Assembly: GCF_000244915.1 (NCBI RefSeq)
Contig: NZ_CM001442.1
Location: forward strand, 1,550,001-1,614,000
Direction: 5' to 3'
Length of the DNA stretch: 64,000 nt
DNA from: Bradyrhizobium sp. WSM471
GTDB lineage: Bacteria; Pseudomonadota; Alphaproteobacteria; Rhizobiales; Xanthobacteraceae
Both the position numbers and the translations under genes were made by a program. Position 1 is the stretch's first letter; each line of letters opens with the position of its first letter. Shown one piece after another: positions 41,497 through 51,825 of this stretch. The notes below the pieces were generated by a model. The model made no database searches. It was not told the origin of the DNA and was given only the letters and a program-made list of their open reading frames with translations.

Positions 41497-42471
41497 GTGA
41501 CGAAGGAACGCTTTGTTGTTTCTCGGAGGCGCACCGGCTTTGGTGATTGCCTCTGGTCGTTGGCATCAGCCTGGTCGTATGCGCAGCGGACCGGGCGAAC
41601 GCTCGTTATTGACTGGCGCGGTTCCTGTTATGTCGACCAACCGTTCAGCAACGCCTTTCCGGTGTTCTTCGAGCCGGTTGAGGAGATCGCTGGCGTGCCG
41701 GTGATTTGCGATGACAGGCTCAACCAGCTCTCGTTTCCCGGCCCGTTCTTCCCGCCGTGGTGGAATAGGCCATCGATCGACTGTATCAATCGTACGGACG
41801 AGCAGATCTTCCGAGAACGTGACGAACTGACTGAGCTGTTCCAAGCAGGAGACGATAACGAGGCCAACACCATTGTCTGTGACGCTTGCCTGATGTGGCG
41901 TTGTGGTGAGGAAGCCGAACGACTGATCTTCCGAAACATCAAACTCAGGTCTGAGATTCGAGCGCGGATCGAGGACTTGTATGAGCAACACTTTAGCGGC
42001 CATAGTATCATCGGCGTTCATGTTCGGCACGGCAATGGCGAAGATATCATGGGGCATGCTCCGTACTGGGCCGATTCGGAGCTCGCTCTTCGTCAGGTCT
42101 GCATGGCAATCCGTAAAGCCATGGCTTTGCCATATCCAAAGCCTGTTAAGATCTTCCTGTGCACGGATAGCGCACAGGTGCTCGATCACATATCGGGTCT
42201 GTTTCCCGATATCTTCGCCGCACCAAAACGGTTCCAGGCCGATCTGGCAGGGCCGTTGCATAGTGCGGAAATGGGAATTGAAGGTGGAGCTTCCGCGCTC
42301 ATCGACATGTATCTTCTTGCGCGATGCTCCACCGTGATCCGCTTTCCCCCCACCAGCGCCTTTACGCGCTATGCCCGTCTGCTCGTGCCACGCATTATTG
42401 AATTCGATCTGAGCAATCCGGAGCAGTTGACCCTGGTCGATAATCCATACGAGCGTTTCGCGGCTTCATGA
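41497..42471 (+). CDS. nodZ: NodZ, alpha-1,6-fucosyltransferase of Nod factor
   Basis: NodZ transfers fucose from GDP-fucose to O-6 of the reducing-end GlcNAc, a host-range determinant for soybean-type hosts. With the GTG at 41497 it has 324 residues, which agrees with the family, and AGAAGGG lies 9 bases upstream. The N-terminus MTKERFVVSRRRTGFGDCLWSLASAW and the signature IGVHVRHGNGEDIMGHAPYW (about 172-191), with the essential arginine, are unmistakable. FLCTDSAQV and IRFPPTSAFTRYAR complete the GDP-fucose site. Its donor would come from Gmd and NolK, encoded near 52-54 kb. Confidence 0.95.
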   Translation: MTKERFVVSRRRTGFGDCLWSLASAWSYAQRTGRTLVIDWRGSCYVDQPFSNAFPVFFEPVEEIAGVPVICDDRLNQLSFPGPFFPPWWNRPSIDCINRTDEQIFRERDELTELFQAGDDNEANTIVCDACLMWRCGEEAERLIFRNIKLRSEIRARIEDLYEQHFSGHSIIGVHVRHGNGEDIMGHAPYWADSELALRQVCMAIRKAMALPYPKPVKIFLCTDSAQVLDHISGLFPDIFAAPKRFQADLAGPLHSAEMGIEGGASALIDMYLLARCSTVIRFPPTSAFTRYARLLVPRIIEFDLSNPEQLTLVDNPYERFAAS

Positions 42472-43228
42472 GGTGCCGCGAATCTGAACCTGAGCAATCG
42501 TCGCCTAGATCGTCGGCCTGATACTGCTGGCTTCCACAGCATCGGGTTTCGCAACGTCCGCAGCTGAGGGCTGACCGACGCACTGCCGGGATTCAGTGGT
42601 ACAGCGAATGCCCGGCGAAGCGTAGGCCAATGCCGGCGAGCGTCGGCGGCCTTGTCCCGGGATACGTCGGACCGCGACGTGTAAGTCGACTGGCCGGAGA
42701 AAAGGTTAGGGTCCCGGCATCGCCGGGCCGAAACCGCCATTGGTGGCCACGCGGTGAAGAGCACGGCAATGGTGGCCCGGGCCGCCGAGGAATCTGACGT
42801 AGCAGACGGTCACGTCAGAATGTCCCAGCAGCAAGGACGCGCGCCAGGGAGACGTATCGCCGTTTCTGCGTTAATCCCTTCGCGGTCAGCTAGTCTTCTG
42901 GACGACGGCCTTGTTCATGCGCTGGTTGCGAAATACTTTCGACCGCATCTGATCAACGGCACGAGCCCCAGCCCACCGATGTCGAACCAGAGCCGCATCT
43001 GCGGCGGCGCGTCCAACCGAGGAAATTGAACGAACTGGTCATCGATCCTGATCTCCGCACAAGGCAGCTAAACTATCTCCGCCAATTCGAATGAGCCACA
43101 GACCACCCCTGGAGCGCGACGCGGTCAACGCGCCCGGGGGTTTGACGCGGCGTTGCTGTTGTCGAAAAGCAAACAGGCCAGATGTTCAGAACCTGTCATT
43201 TGTCGCAAAAGTGCGCCCCTTATGCCCT
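42472..43228. other. Region between nodZ and the fixR promoter
   Basis: About 750 bases without a recognised gene. A plus-strand frame at 42754-43029 looks like a chance ORF. Close to fixR, TTTGTCGCAAAAGTGCG (43199-43215) resembles the G-rich/TTnnGCGC-type upstream site bound by RegR in bradyrhizobia; this is tentative. Confidence 0.35.
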
Positions 43229-43229
43229 G

Positions 43230-43245
43230 CGTCGCTTTGGCCCGG
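43230..43245 (+). promoter_or_regulatory. Sigma-54 (-24/-12) promoter of fixR-nifA
   Basis: TGGCCCGGATCCTGCA has the GG and GC pairs separated by exactly ten bases. It lies about 47 bases upstream of the GTG of fixR. In bradyrhizobia the fixR-nifA operon is known to have overlapping RegR-dependent and NifA/RpoN-dependent promoters. Confidence 0.7.
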
Positions 43246-43291
43246 ATCCTGCACAAGGTGCACAGCCGATGGGAGCGGAAGGGAGCCGCGT

Positions 43292-44128
43292 GTGAATCTA
43301 GATCTACCAGATGACAAAGCGGTCGTACCTCAATCGTCGGAAACGGACCCTAGCGGTCCAATTCACGCCAATCGAGCGGGCCGTCCCCTGCGTGAGCGAA
43401 AGACGCTGGTATTGACCGGGGCATCGCGCGGTATCGGTCGCGCCACCGGAAAATTGTTTTCGAAAGCCGGTTGGCGCATCATTTCTTGCGCGCGCCAACC
43501 ATTGGACGCGGCGCGTCGCCCATCAGACTCAGAGGGCGACAGCTATATCGAAGTCGACCTGGGCGATCATCGGATGCTGCCGCGCGTGATTGCCGAGATC
43601 AAGGAGCGCCTTGCTGGCGCACCGTTGCACGGACTGGTAAACAATGCCGGAAACTCACCAAAAGCGGCAAACGGTACCAGGCTGACATCGCTGGCGACCT
43701 CAGTCGACACCTGGATGAGCGTGTTCCACCTCAATCTGGTGGCACCGATCCTACTCGCTCAAGGCCTGTTCGACGAATTAAAAAGGGCGTCAGGCTCGAT
43801 CGTCAACGTGACGTCGATCGCCGGCTCGCGGGTGCATCCATTTGCAGGCTCGGCATATGCGACTTCGAAAGCTGCGCTCGCTTGTCTCACGCGCGAAATG
43901 GCGCACGATTACGCCGCGCATGGCATTCGCGTCAATGCGATCGCGCCCGGCGAAATCAAGACGGACATTTTGTCGCCTGACACGGAAGCGCATCTTGTGC
44001 CAAAGATCCCACTCCGCCGAGTGGGTACACCCGAAGAGGTCGCCAAGGTCATTTTCTTCCTATGTTCAGATGCGGCAAGTTATGTCACCGGCGCCGAAGT
44101 GCCGATCAATGGCGGGCAACACTTATAA
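43292..44128 (+). CDS. fixR: FixR, short-chain dehydrogenase/reductase
   Basis: FixR is the non-essential first gene of the fixR-nifA operon. The GTG at 43292 is chosen: it gives 278 residues, the known FixR length, and GGGAG precedes it. The frame to 43091 would cross the promoter. The NAD(P)-binding motif is TGASRGIGR, the catalytic serine is in NVTSIAGSR, and the Y-x3-K pair is YATSK. VNAIAPGEIKTDIL and GAEVPINGG are typical C-terminal SDR segments. Its substrate is unknown. Confidence 0.93.
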   Translation: MNLDLPDDKAVVPQSSETDPSGPIHANRAGRPLRERKTLVLTGASRGIGRATGKLFSKAGWRIISCARQPLDAARRPSDSEGDSYIEVDLGDHRMLPRVIAEIKERLAGAPLHGLVNNAGNSPKAANGTRLTSLATSVDTWMSVFHLNLVAPILLAQGLFDELKRASGSIVNVTSIAGSRVHPFAGSAYATSKAALACLTREMAHDYAAHGIRVNAIAPGEIKTDILSPDTEAHLVPKIPLRRVGTPEEVAKVIFFLCSDAASYVTGAEVPINGGQHL

Positions 44129-44373
44129 TTCAATCAACCCCTAAAGAGCCCCGGCTGTTCTGAGCTTCATCGATGGAAGGCATGTTGGCCGGGGTGAATC
44201 CGCGCAGCGAGTTGGAAAACAAAGCGGCAAAGCTAGTTACGCTAAGTGCTGCCGACGTGCCATGAAGAGGGGTAATCTCTCGTCCGCCCTGAGAACTGGA
44301 TGTCAGATCGGGCATGCAACACGAATCCAACAAGTCCGATGGGGAGGATCGAGAAAGGAACGGAGAAGTCGTC
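44129..44373. other. fixR-nifA intercistronic gap
   Basis: About 245 bases with no recognisable terminator, so fixR and nifA are presumably cotranscribed. Confidence 0.4.
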
Positions 44374-46119
44374 ATGCTAGACAGCATTTCCCTGCGCGAA
44401 AAGCCAAACTCAACCTCCGACGCGGATGCTTCCGCTTGTATTGTGCGGTCCCAAGAGAAATCGCTAAGCACGATTGTTGAAATAGCGCACACGCTCACTG
44501 GCCTATGTCGGCTCGAGGCTAAGCTGGCGAGCGTCATCGAGCGCCTGCGATCGCTCGTGCAGATGCGGCGCGGCATCGTATGTCTGTTCGAGCATGACGG
44601 CGGGCCGGAGATCATCGTAGAGGACGGCAGGAGCGAAGACCGCGACGCCCGCTGCCGGGTGCGCTTGCCGCAGGGAGCAATCGATCAAATCGTCGCGTCG
44701 GGGCAGCCGCTCATCGTGGAGAATGTAGCGCTGCATTCGGCCTTCAGTTCTTCGGAGGTCGATATGCTAAATGCCGGCGGTCATACGCGTGTTGCGTTCA
44801 TCGGCGTTCCCATAGACGTTGACGGCAAAGTTGTGGGTACGCTGAGCATTGACCGCATCGCGGACAATGGGACGCGTGCGCAGCTCGACGACGACCTCCG
44901 CCTTCTGACGATGGTCGCCAGCCTGCTAGGCCAGACGACGAAGCTGCATTGCTCGTTTGTGCGCGATCGCGGGCGCCTTATGGACGAGGAGTTCCGGCTG
45001 CAGAAGCAACTCTCCGAGCTCAAGCCTCATGGGCGGGACCGTAAGAAGGTCCAAGTCGAGGGGATGATCGGCGACAGCCCGGCGCTGCGCGCGCTACTTG
45101 ACAAGATCGAGGTGATCTCAAAATCAAATAGCACGGTTTTGTTGCGTGGCGAATCGGGTACCGGCAAAGAGCTGGTCGCGAAGGCTATTCACGAGCGTTC
45201 AGCGCGCGCCAAACGCTCCTTTATCAAGCTGAATTGCGCAGCCCTCACCGAGACCGTGCTGGAATCCGAATTGTTCGGACACGAGAAGGGGGCGTTTACG
45301 GGCGCATTCAACGCGCGCAAGGGGCGCTTCGAGATCGCCGACAAGGGAACGCTGTTTCTGGATGAGATTGGAGAGATCTCGGGCTCGTTCCAGGCGAAGC
45401 TTCTGCGCGTGCTTCAGGAGCAGGAATTCGAGCGGGTGGGCGGCAATCAGACGATCAAAGTCGACGTCCGCGTGATTGCGGCCACGAACAAAAATCTTGA
45501 AGAGGCGGTGGCAAGGAACGAGTTCCGTGCCGATCTCTATTACCGCATCAGCGTTGTTCCTCTGCTATTGCCGCCGCTGCGGGAAAGACGCACTGATATT
45601 CCGCTTCTCGCCGCTCGTTTTTTGAGGAACTTTAACAATGAGAACGGCCGTACTCTGGTATTCGATTCAAGTGCGATTGAGGTCCTCATGAATTGCGGAT
45701 TTCCCGGTAATGTCCGTGAGCTCGAAAACTGCGTGCAGCGGACCGCGACGCTAGCGCGAGGATCGTCGATCGTAAGAGATGATTTTGCGTGCTGCCACGG
45801 GCAATGCCTGTCGGCTTTGCTATGGAAGTGTGGACCGGCGGAAATGGCCCGACAGCCGAGCCCGACAATCTCACTGCCCGCGAGGCTGAGCATGCCGCCA
45901 ACACAAGCCGCCACACCCATTCAGCCGGTGAGCAGCGAGCTGACACCGCTGGGGCGCCCCGTGGTGGGTGCCGCGAAAGTCACCGATCGCGAGCGCGTCA
46001 TCGCAGCCATGGAAAGATCCGGGTGGGTACAGGCGAAGGCGGCGCGCCTGCTTGGACTGACCCCGCGCCAGATTGGCTACGCCTTGCGAAGACACGGCAT
46101 CGAGATCAAACGCTTCTGA
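44374..46119 (+). CDS. nifA: NifA, oxygen-sensitive sigma-54 activator
   Basis: NifA activates nif and fix promoters with RpoN. The ATG at 44374 has GGAG 9 bases upstream and gives 581 residues; an in-frame ATG at 44314 would add 20. There is an N-terminal GAF domain (about 30-190). The AAA+ domain (about 230-450) has Walker A GESGTGKE (259-266), the sigma-54-contact loop GAFTGA (306-311) and DEIGE (330-334). The cysteine pattern C-x11-C-x19-C-x4-C (441, 453, 473, 478) fits redox-sensitive rhizobial NifA. The C-terminal helix-turn-helix is QAKAARLLGLTPRQIGYALRRHGI. It appears intact. Confidence 0.96.
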   Translation: MLDSISLREKPNSTSDADASACIVRSQEKSLSTIVEIAHTLTGLCRLEAKLASVIERLRSLVQMRRGIVCLFEHDGGPEIIVEDGRSEDRDARCRVRLPQGAIDQIVASGQPLIVENVALHSAFSSSEVDMLNAGGHTRVAFIGVPIDVDGKVVGTLSIDRIADNGTRAQLDDDLRLLTMVASLLGQTTKLHCSFVRDRGRLMDEEFRLQKQLSELKPHGRDRKKVQVEGMIGDSPALRALLDKIEVISKSNSTVLLRGESGTGKELVAKAIHERSARAKRSFIKLNCAALTETVLESELFGHEKGAFTGAFNARKGRFEIADKGTLFLDEIGEISGSFQAKLLRVLQEQEFERVGGNQTIKVDVRVIAATNKNLEEAVARNEFRADLYYRISVVPLLLPPLRERRTDIPLLAARFLRNFNNENGRTLVFDSSAIEVLMNCGFPGNVRELENCVQRTATLARGSSIVRDDFACCHGQCLSALLWKCGPAEMARQPSPTISLPARLSMPPTQAATPIQPVSSELTPLGRPVVGAAKVTDRERVIAAMERSGWVQAKAARLLGLTPRQIGYALRRHGIEIKRF

Positions 46120-46483
46120 GCCAAGCGTCGAGCTCGCTCCTCTCTCTCTCTCTCGCTCGGCCGACTGGGATAGGAAAGCGTGGAAAAGAGGCGGTCGCCA
46201 GCTCGGATGCATGATGGGGATGGTAGCGTTGTGCCTTGGGTTGGGATTTACTCGCCGGCGACGCGTAGGGCGTCTTCGCTTCGGCCAGTCTTGTCATCGT
46301 CTGTTTGCAACGTACGCGCCCTGAAAATGGCTTTGGCGTCGAAGCGGCGCGTGATCGCTGCGGCTCCGTTGCCGCCCCTGACTCCGATCAGCTTGAGATC
46401 ACGCCGGTGCGTAAACCATCGCAGTTGCGACAACCGGCTCGTCGTCAGCCTGCATTCATTCCTCGTTGGCGAAATGCCTTGGA
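46120..46483. other. nifA-fixA intergenic region
   Basis: About 360 bases. A short CT-rich microsatellite (46139-46154) follows nifA. No convincing TGT-N10-ACA NifA site was found by eye. Confidence 0.35.
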
Positions 46484-46499
46484 TGGTATGACATTTGCT
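46484..46499 (+). promoter_or_regulatory. Sigma-54 (-24/-12) promoter of fixA
   Basis: TGGTATGACATTTGCT has GG and GC ten bases apart with the TTGCT -12 element, a close match to the consensus. It lies 37 bases upstream of the fixA ATG, which fits NifA-dependent expression in symbiosis. Confidence 0.85.
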
Positions 46500-46535
46500 G
46501 CGTCGGGAGTCGGCTCGGCATCTTAGGAGAAGTAC

Positions 46536-47393
46536 ATGCACAGCATCGTCTGCATCAAACAAGTCCCCGACTCCGCGCAAATCCGCGTGCACCCTGTTAC
46601 GAATACGATCATGCGCCAGGGCGTGCCGACAATCATCAACCCCTATGATCTCTTCGCATTGGAAGCTGCGCTCGAGCTAAGAGATCAATTCGGCGGCGAA
46701 GTCACCGTCCTGACAATGGGACCGCCGTCGGCCGAAGAATCTCTCCGAAAGGCACTGACATTTGGTGCCGATCGCGCTGTCCTGCTCACCGACCGTAGCT
46801 TCGCGGGCTCCGATACGCTGGCGACGAGTTACGCGTTGGCGAGCGCGATTCGCAACATCGGAAAGGAATATGGCCCACCGGACGTCATATTCACCGGCAA
46901 GCAGACGATCGACGGCGATACGGCGCAGGTGGGACCTGGCATTGCAAGGCGGCTCGGGGTCCAGCAGCTCACTTATGTTTCCACGATCAAAGCGTTGGAC
47001 CTCAAGCTACGGACCATCGAGGCCGAACGGCGCTGCGAAGGGGGCGTCCAGGTGTTGGGTTCCAAGCTGCCGTGTCTCGTCAGCATGTTAGAGGCAACAA
47101 ATCAAATTCGCCGCGGCGCAATGATAGATGCGTTGCGTGCCGCCCGCACCACAATCGTAAAATGGAGCGCCCAAAGTGCTGGGGTGGATGACATGGCCAA
47201 TTGCGGTCTGAGGGGATCGCCGACCGTGGTCAAGCGTGTGTTCGCGCCCTCCGCGCGAGCGGAGAAGGCGACGTGGGTGGAGGCGGCCGAGCAGCCGGCC
47301 CAAGCATTGATCGACGCTATGTTCAAGCGCAACCCTATGCTCGAAACGGAGCTCGCACAGCTCGCCTCATCTGCGCAAGCTCGCGGTGCGTGA
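46536..47393 (+). CDS. fixA: FixA, electron-transfer flavoprotein beta-type subunit
   Basis: FixA works with FixB, FixC and FixX in an electron-bifurcating complex that delivers low-potential electrons to nitrogenase. The 285 residues show MHSIVCIKQVPDSAQIRVHP at the start, TIINPYDLFALEAALELRDQFGGEVTVLTMGPPSAEESLRKALTFGADRAVLL, and DVIFTGKQTIDGDTAQVGPGIARRLG, all ETF-beta hallmarks. AGGAG precedes the ATG. No fixBCX follows, so fixA is separate from its partners, as reported in bradyrhizobia. Confidence 0.95.
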   Translation: MHSIVCIKQVPDSAQIRVHPVTNTIMRQGVPTIINPYDLFALEAALELRDQFGGEVTVLTMGPPSAEESLRKALTFGADRAVLLTDRSFAGSDTLATSYALASAIRNIGKEYGPPDVIFTGKQTIDGDTAQVGPGIARRLGVQQLTYVSTIKALDLKLRTIEAERRCEGGVQVLGSKLPCLVSMLEATNQIRRGAMIDALRAARTTIVKWSAQSAGVDDMANCGLRGSPTVVKRVFAPSARAEKATWVEAAEQPAQALIDAMFKRNPMLETELAQLASSAQARGA

Positions 47394-47941
47394 AGTTACG
47401 GCTGATCGAGCGCAGCGAGCAACAGCCTGGGTCTGGTTACGCATTGGCCCGTCGCTCGTTGTACAGGCGCGACCAAACTTCTCGACCACTCCCCGCCAGA
47501 TGCGACAAGAAGGTGAGCCGTCAACCTGCGTATCCGAGCGCCGAGAGGTCGGTATTGGACCAGGATACAAGACGGCCCGCTACGCTAACGTTTGTCGCTA
47601 CCTTCGAGACGACCAGTCCGCTGGGGAATTCACGCAGCCCGACGATGTGCGCGTTCGAGTGTTGTGGCGGCCGCACAGAATATCAGAGCGTGGAGCTCGC
47701 GCGAGGGATCCCAGTCCTCGCGCGAAATCCGCAGTGTTTCACGCGACTGCAAGTGCGGGCAGCGCACCGTCCGACCACCGGACGGAATCGAGAGGAAGAA
47801 CCGTGATCGGCAGAACGGCCGCGCACCATCGTGAAAATCACCGCAGGGATAGTCGCGCACCAACTTCAGTTCAGCCTTGGGCCCCCAACGTCCCGCGGGC
47901 GCGCGTGCTAACGCGTGGCAAATTGCGCGCTTACCGCCGGG
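47394..47941. other. Intergenic, nothing recognised
   Basis: About 550 bases between the convergent fixA and transporter genes. No terminator hairpin with a T-run was seen. The ORFs are short and unconvincing. Confidence 0.3.
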
Positions 47942-49258
47942 TTAGGCCGCTCGGGTCGCAACGGCTTTCGCGACTCTCTTGGTGTTTCCTGGATAAATCG
48001 TGAGCGCGGCGATAATGCCGAGCAAAGCCGCAAACATCAACCAGAAACCGGGCGACGCCTTGTCATCTGTCCGGTCGATCAGCCAAGTCGATGCAAGCGG
48101 CGTAAACGTGCCAAACAGAGCCGCGGCGAGTGCGAACGCCAAAGAAAAGCAAGTTGTGCGAATGTGCTTCGGCACGATTTCGACCAGAGCGCCCAACATG
48201 GCGCCGCTATAGGTGCCAAAGTAAAACGAGAACATCATCTCCACGATCAGCATCTTGCCAAAGCTTGGGTCCGTTACAAGCCAAGACAACGCTGGATATG
48301 CAGTCACCAAGGCAAGGCCGGCAATGGTCAGCAGGACCGGTTTCCGGCCGATTCTGTCGGAAATCGCGCCGCCAATTGGGTTCCACATGAAGTTCGTCAC
48401 CGCGACCAAAAGCGTCACCAAGAGCGTGTTCTGCGTGGACAGCTGCAATACGTGCCTGCCGAACGTAGGCGTGTACACCGTCACGAAATAGAATGTCGTG
48501 GTCGTCAGCATCGCGATCATCATGCCGAGAATGACGATGCGCCAGTTCGCAAGTGTGGAGGCAAAGACCTCGCGGGCCGTTGGGTGGTTCTTCATGACCA
48601 GAAACTCCGGAGTTTCGTCCAGCGTCCGGCGCAGGAAGAAGATAAGCGGTACGATCAAGCAGCCAAGGAAGAACGGGATCCGCCAGCCCCAAGCGGCAAC
48701 CATTTCGGCCGGAAGTGCTTCGCTCAAAAAATATCCTATGAGAGCCGCGACAAAGATCGCAACCTGCTGGCTCGAGGACTGGAAAGATGTGTAAAAGCCG
48801 CGGTTGCCCGGAGTGGCAATCTCGGAGAGGTAAACGGAAACACCACCAACCTCGACGCCGGCAGAAAAGCCCTGCAACAGCCGTCCGAACAGCACGATCG
48901 CAGGTGCGGCAATGCCGATCGTCGCGTAGCCCGGACAAAAGGCGATGATGATGGTGCCAATGGCCATGATCGAAAGCGTGATGATCAGGCCTTGCCGACG
49001 GCCAATCTGGTCAATATAGGCTCCAAGCACGATCGCACCAACAGGTCGCATCAAGGCACCCAGCCAGAACACACCGAAGGTGTTAAGCAGTGAAGCGGTT
49101 TCGCTTCCTGATGGAAAGAACGCGTTTCCGATCGCACTGGCGTAGAACCCGAACAAGAAGAAGTCGAACTGCTCGAGGAAGTTGCCGCTCGTGGCACGTA
49201 AGATGGCGCCAATGCGCGATTTGGCATTTGAGGCGTGCGCAATGGGCGCTGGTGACAT
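47942..49258 (-). CDS. MFS transporter, metabolite:H+ symporter (MHS) type
   Basis: From the ATG at 49258, preceded by GAGAGGAAA, the protein has 438 residues and about 12 hydrophobic spans. [29 protein letters not shown] and the loop [13 protein letters not shown] are MHS signatures. [37 protein letters not shown] is the diagnostic fifth-helix region, and [13 protein letters not shown] repeats the loop motif in the second half. Family members import citrate, tricarballylate, dicarboxylates or osmolytes with protons. Substrate here is unknown; the sequence feels closest to citrate/tricarballylate carriers. It is convergent with fixA. Confidence 0.88.
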   Translation of the reverse strand: MSPAPIAHASNAKSRIGAILRATSGNFLEQFDFFLFGFYASAIGNAFFPSGSETASLLNTFGVFWLGALMRPVGAIVLGAYIDQIGRRQGLIITLSIMAIGTIIIAFCPGYATIGIAAPAIVLFGRLLQGFSAGVEVGGVSVYLSEIATPGNRGFYTSFQSSSQQVAIFVAALIGYFLSEALPAEMVAAWGWRIPFFLGCLIVPLIFFLRRTLDETPEFLVMKNHPTAREVFASTLANWRIVILGMMIAMLTTTTFYFVTVYTPTFGRHVLQLSTQNTLLVTLLVAVTNFMWNPIGGAISDRIGRKPVLLTIAGLALVTAYPALSWLVTDPSFGKMLIVEMMFSFYFGTYSGAMLGALVEIVPKHIRTTCFSLAFALAAALFGTFTPLASTWLIDRTDDKASPGFWLMFAALLGIIAALTIYPGNTKRVAKAVATRAA

Positions 49259-49998
49259 GGCGAGTTTCCTCTCGATTGAAATGGCCGCTTCCGGAGAAAA
49301 TCTCACCGCAGCCGCGTGCAGTTTCATGGCCGCGAATCGGCCATCAGGGCACTATCGACCAAGCCGTAAGCGCCTGATGTTTCCGGCATATTTTCGGCAA
49401 TTGCCGCAAACCCTCACAATTTTCGCTCGTCATTCCGCTCGTGCAGCAGGAGTGGCTCTCAAGCTACTGAACCCTGGGGCAATTCTCGGCGCCAAGGTCG
49501 GCGACAAGGTTGTTGTCTGTGGCGTGGCCGAAGTTCTCATCAAGCGTACCGATATGCAGTGAAAGGGGAAGGACGAGATCGGTGGCATACGAGCCGCAGC
49601 GAGGAGCTCCGTGAGATGTCGTGCTAGAACAGCTCGCGAGCCTGCGATTGGGGCCGAACTGCGCTATTATCTCACCCGATCTCCAGCGATGTCGATATGC
49701 TCAAAGTTAACCGGAGGTTCGCCGGAAAGGATTTTGTGAGCGCGCTGGCGATCAAGCGCGGCGCCGATGGCCATGCTTGGAAAGAGCCAAGTTGTCCTTC
49801 GAGGCGCGCTCGTACTTCGAGGGGCGCTCCGGTTCGTATGTGGTCCAAACCCGGCGTCTCCGTAAACAGGACCAAGAACAGGCACAAGCCTCGCGGTGGC
49901 ATCGGGGCCTGGAGCTGGGCGGCACATCGTGATTCGATCTGACCGCGGCTTGCGCATTCGGAATCTGACCACGACAACCGAGGTCGCATCACTTTGCC
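49259..49998. other. Intergenic, nothing recognised
   Basis: About 740 bases. One plus-strand frame ending at 49562 reads VALKLLNPGAILGAKVGDKVVVCGVAEVLIKRTDMQ and may be the tail of a lost gene. Confidence 0.3.
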
Positions 49999-51825
49999 TT
50001 ATTCGACGGTTACCGATTTCGCGAGATTTCGGGGTTGGTCGACGTCCGTGCCTATGAGGATGGCCGTGTGGTAGGCCAGGAGCTGCACCGGAATCGCATA
50101 GACAATCGAGGTGAATGTCGCACCCATCTCCGGCAGCACAATGGTCGCGAGTGAATCCATGGACACGTCTGCGGCTCCCCTAGCGTCGGTTATCAAGATA
50201 ATCTTGCCACCGCGTGCAGCGACCTCCTGCATGTTCGAGATGGTCTTTTCGAACACCCGGTCGGAAGGAGCGATGACGATTACGGGAACACTCTCGTCGA
50301 CCAAGGCGATCGGGCCGTGCTTGAGCTCCCCGGCCGCATAGCCCTCGGCGTGAATATAGGATATCTCCTTCAGCTTCAGTGCCCCTTCCATGGCCAGTGG
50401 AAACGAGGTGCCGCGACCAAGATATAGCACGTCACGCGATTTGGTGATGTCGCGTGCGAGCTTCTCGATCTGCGGCTCGTTGGCCAGCGCCGCTGAAACG
50501 AGCCGAGGAATTTCGATCAGCTCGCGTACCAGATCGATGCTGTCGCCCTCCGACAATTCACCGCGCGCATTGCCCGCGGAGACCGCAAGCGCCGCCAGGA
50601 CGACGAGCTGACATGTGAACGCCTTGGTCGAGGCAACGCCGATTTCGGGCCCCGCGAATGTCGGCAACACTGTCCCACTTTCGCGCGCAATGGTCGAACT
50701 CAGTACGTTCACGATCGAGAGGGTATGCAGACCTTGCGATTTGGCGTAGCGGAGCGCGGCCAGCGTATCGGCGGTCTCGCCGGACTGCGAGATGAAGATC
50801 GCAAGATCTCCTTGGCGCATCGGTGCCTCACGATACCGAAATTCGGAGGCGACATCGAGCTCGACCGGAATACGAGCTAGCCGCTCGAACCAGTATTTGG
50901 CGATGTGGCCGGCGTAGCCTGCCGTACCGCAAGCCGTGACCGAGATATGTCCGATCTCATTGAAGTCGAACGGAAGCTCCTGCGGCAGTGCCACGCTCTC
51001 GCTGGCAATATCGACGTAATGCGCCATCGTCTGCCCGATCACCTCTGGCTGTTCGTGGATTTCCTTCGCCATGAAGTGGCGGTAGTGTGCTTTGCCGACG
51101 AGAACCGACGATGCGCCAGAGGTCACCGCCTCCCGGCGGACGACTGTGCCTTGTGCGTCGTAGACCACGCTGAAGTTGCGGTTGAGCACAGCCCAATCGC
51201 CATCCTCAAGGTAGGTAATCAAGCCGGTAAGGGGAGCGAGCGCGATAGCATCCGATCCGAGATACATTTCGCCTTCGCCATGCCCGATCGCGAGTGGTGA
51301 GCCCTTGCGCGCACCGATCATGAGGTCGTGTCGGCCCTTGAACAGAATTGCAAGCGCAAACGCGCCCACTAGCCGCGGCAGGGACGCTTTTACTGCCTCC
51401 TGCGGCGAGCTGCCATTCTTCAGATAAGACTCGATGAGATGCGCCACCACCTCCGTGTCTGTTTCAGAGGCGAAACAGGCGCCATGCTGTTTCAGCTCCG
51501 TGCGCAGCTCCCGGAAGTTCTCGATTATGCCGTTATGGACGACTGCAACATTGTCCGTTGCATGCGGATGAGCGTTGTGTTCGGTTGGCTTGCCATGAGT
51601 AGCCCAGCGCGTGTGCCCAATCCCGACATGGCCTGAAAGCGGATGGCAGCGAACACGTGTCTCAAGGTTTTTCAGCTTTCCCTCGGCGCGTCGAAGCTCG
51701 ATATGATTTCCTTTGAGCGTTCCGATGCCAGCTGAGTCGTAGCCGCGATATTCCAGTCGTTTAAGTGAATCGATGAGGCGATCCGCGACCGGACCGCGCC
51801 CCAAGATGCCTACAATTCCGCACAT
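49999..51825 (-). CDS. nodM: NodM/GlmS, glucosamine-6-phosphate synthase
   Basis: The enzyme makes glucosamine-6-phosphate from fructose-6-phosphate and glutamine, feeding UDP-GlcNAc to NodC. The 608 residues begin MCGIVGILG, with the catalytic Cys2 of the glutaminase domain, followed by GIGHTRWATHGKPTEHNAHPH. Two SIS domains follow (about 285-600) with FISQSGETADTLAALRYAKSQG and YLGRGTSFPLAMEGALKLKEISYIHAEGYAAGELKHGPIALV. The ending NLAKSVTVE is canonical. The symbiotic location next to GDP-fucose genes argues for nodM rather than housekeeping glmS. No nod box was found just upstream. Confidence 0.92.
   Translation of the reverse strand: MCGIVGILGRGPVADRLIDSLKRLEYRGYDSAGIGTLKGNHIELRRAEGKLKNLETRVRCHPLSGHVGIGHTRWATHGKPTEHNAHPHATDNVAVVHNGIIENFRELRTELKQHGACFASETDTEVVAHLIESYLKNGSSPQEAVKASLPRLVGAFALAILFKGRHDLMIGARKGSPLAIGHGEGEMYLGSDAIALAPLTGLITYLEDGDWAVLNRNFSVVYDAQGTVVRREAVTSGASSVLVGKAHYRHFMAKEIHEQPEVIGQTMAHYVDIASESVALPQELPFDFNEIGHISVTACGTAGYAGHIAKYWFERLARIPVELDVASEFRYREAPMRQGDLAIFISQSGETADTLAALRYAKSQGLHTLSIVNVLSSTIARESGTVLPTFAGPEIGVASTKAFTCQLVVLAALAVSAGNARGELSEGDSIDLVRELIEIPRLVSAALANEPQIEKLARDITKSRDVLYLGRGTSFPLAMEGALKLKEISYIHAEGYAAGELKHGPIALVDESVPVIVIAPSDRVFEKTISNMQEVAARGGKIILITDARGAADVSMDSLATIVLPEMGATFTSIVYAIPVQLLAYHTAILIGTDVDQPRNLAKSVTVE

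Noticed and set aside
43091..43291. Extension of the FixR frame upstream to 43091
   Set aside because: It would include the sigma-54 promoter; the GTG at 43292 gives the standard 278 residues.
46139..46154. CT-dinucleotide run after nifA
   Set aside because: It is a short microsatellite with no evidence of function and no hairpin.
47915..49093. 392-codon plus-strand ORF opposite the MHS transporter
   Set aside because: It is rich in R, Q, H and N with no domain, and lies antisense to a clearly coding transporter; it is a shadow frame.
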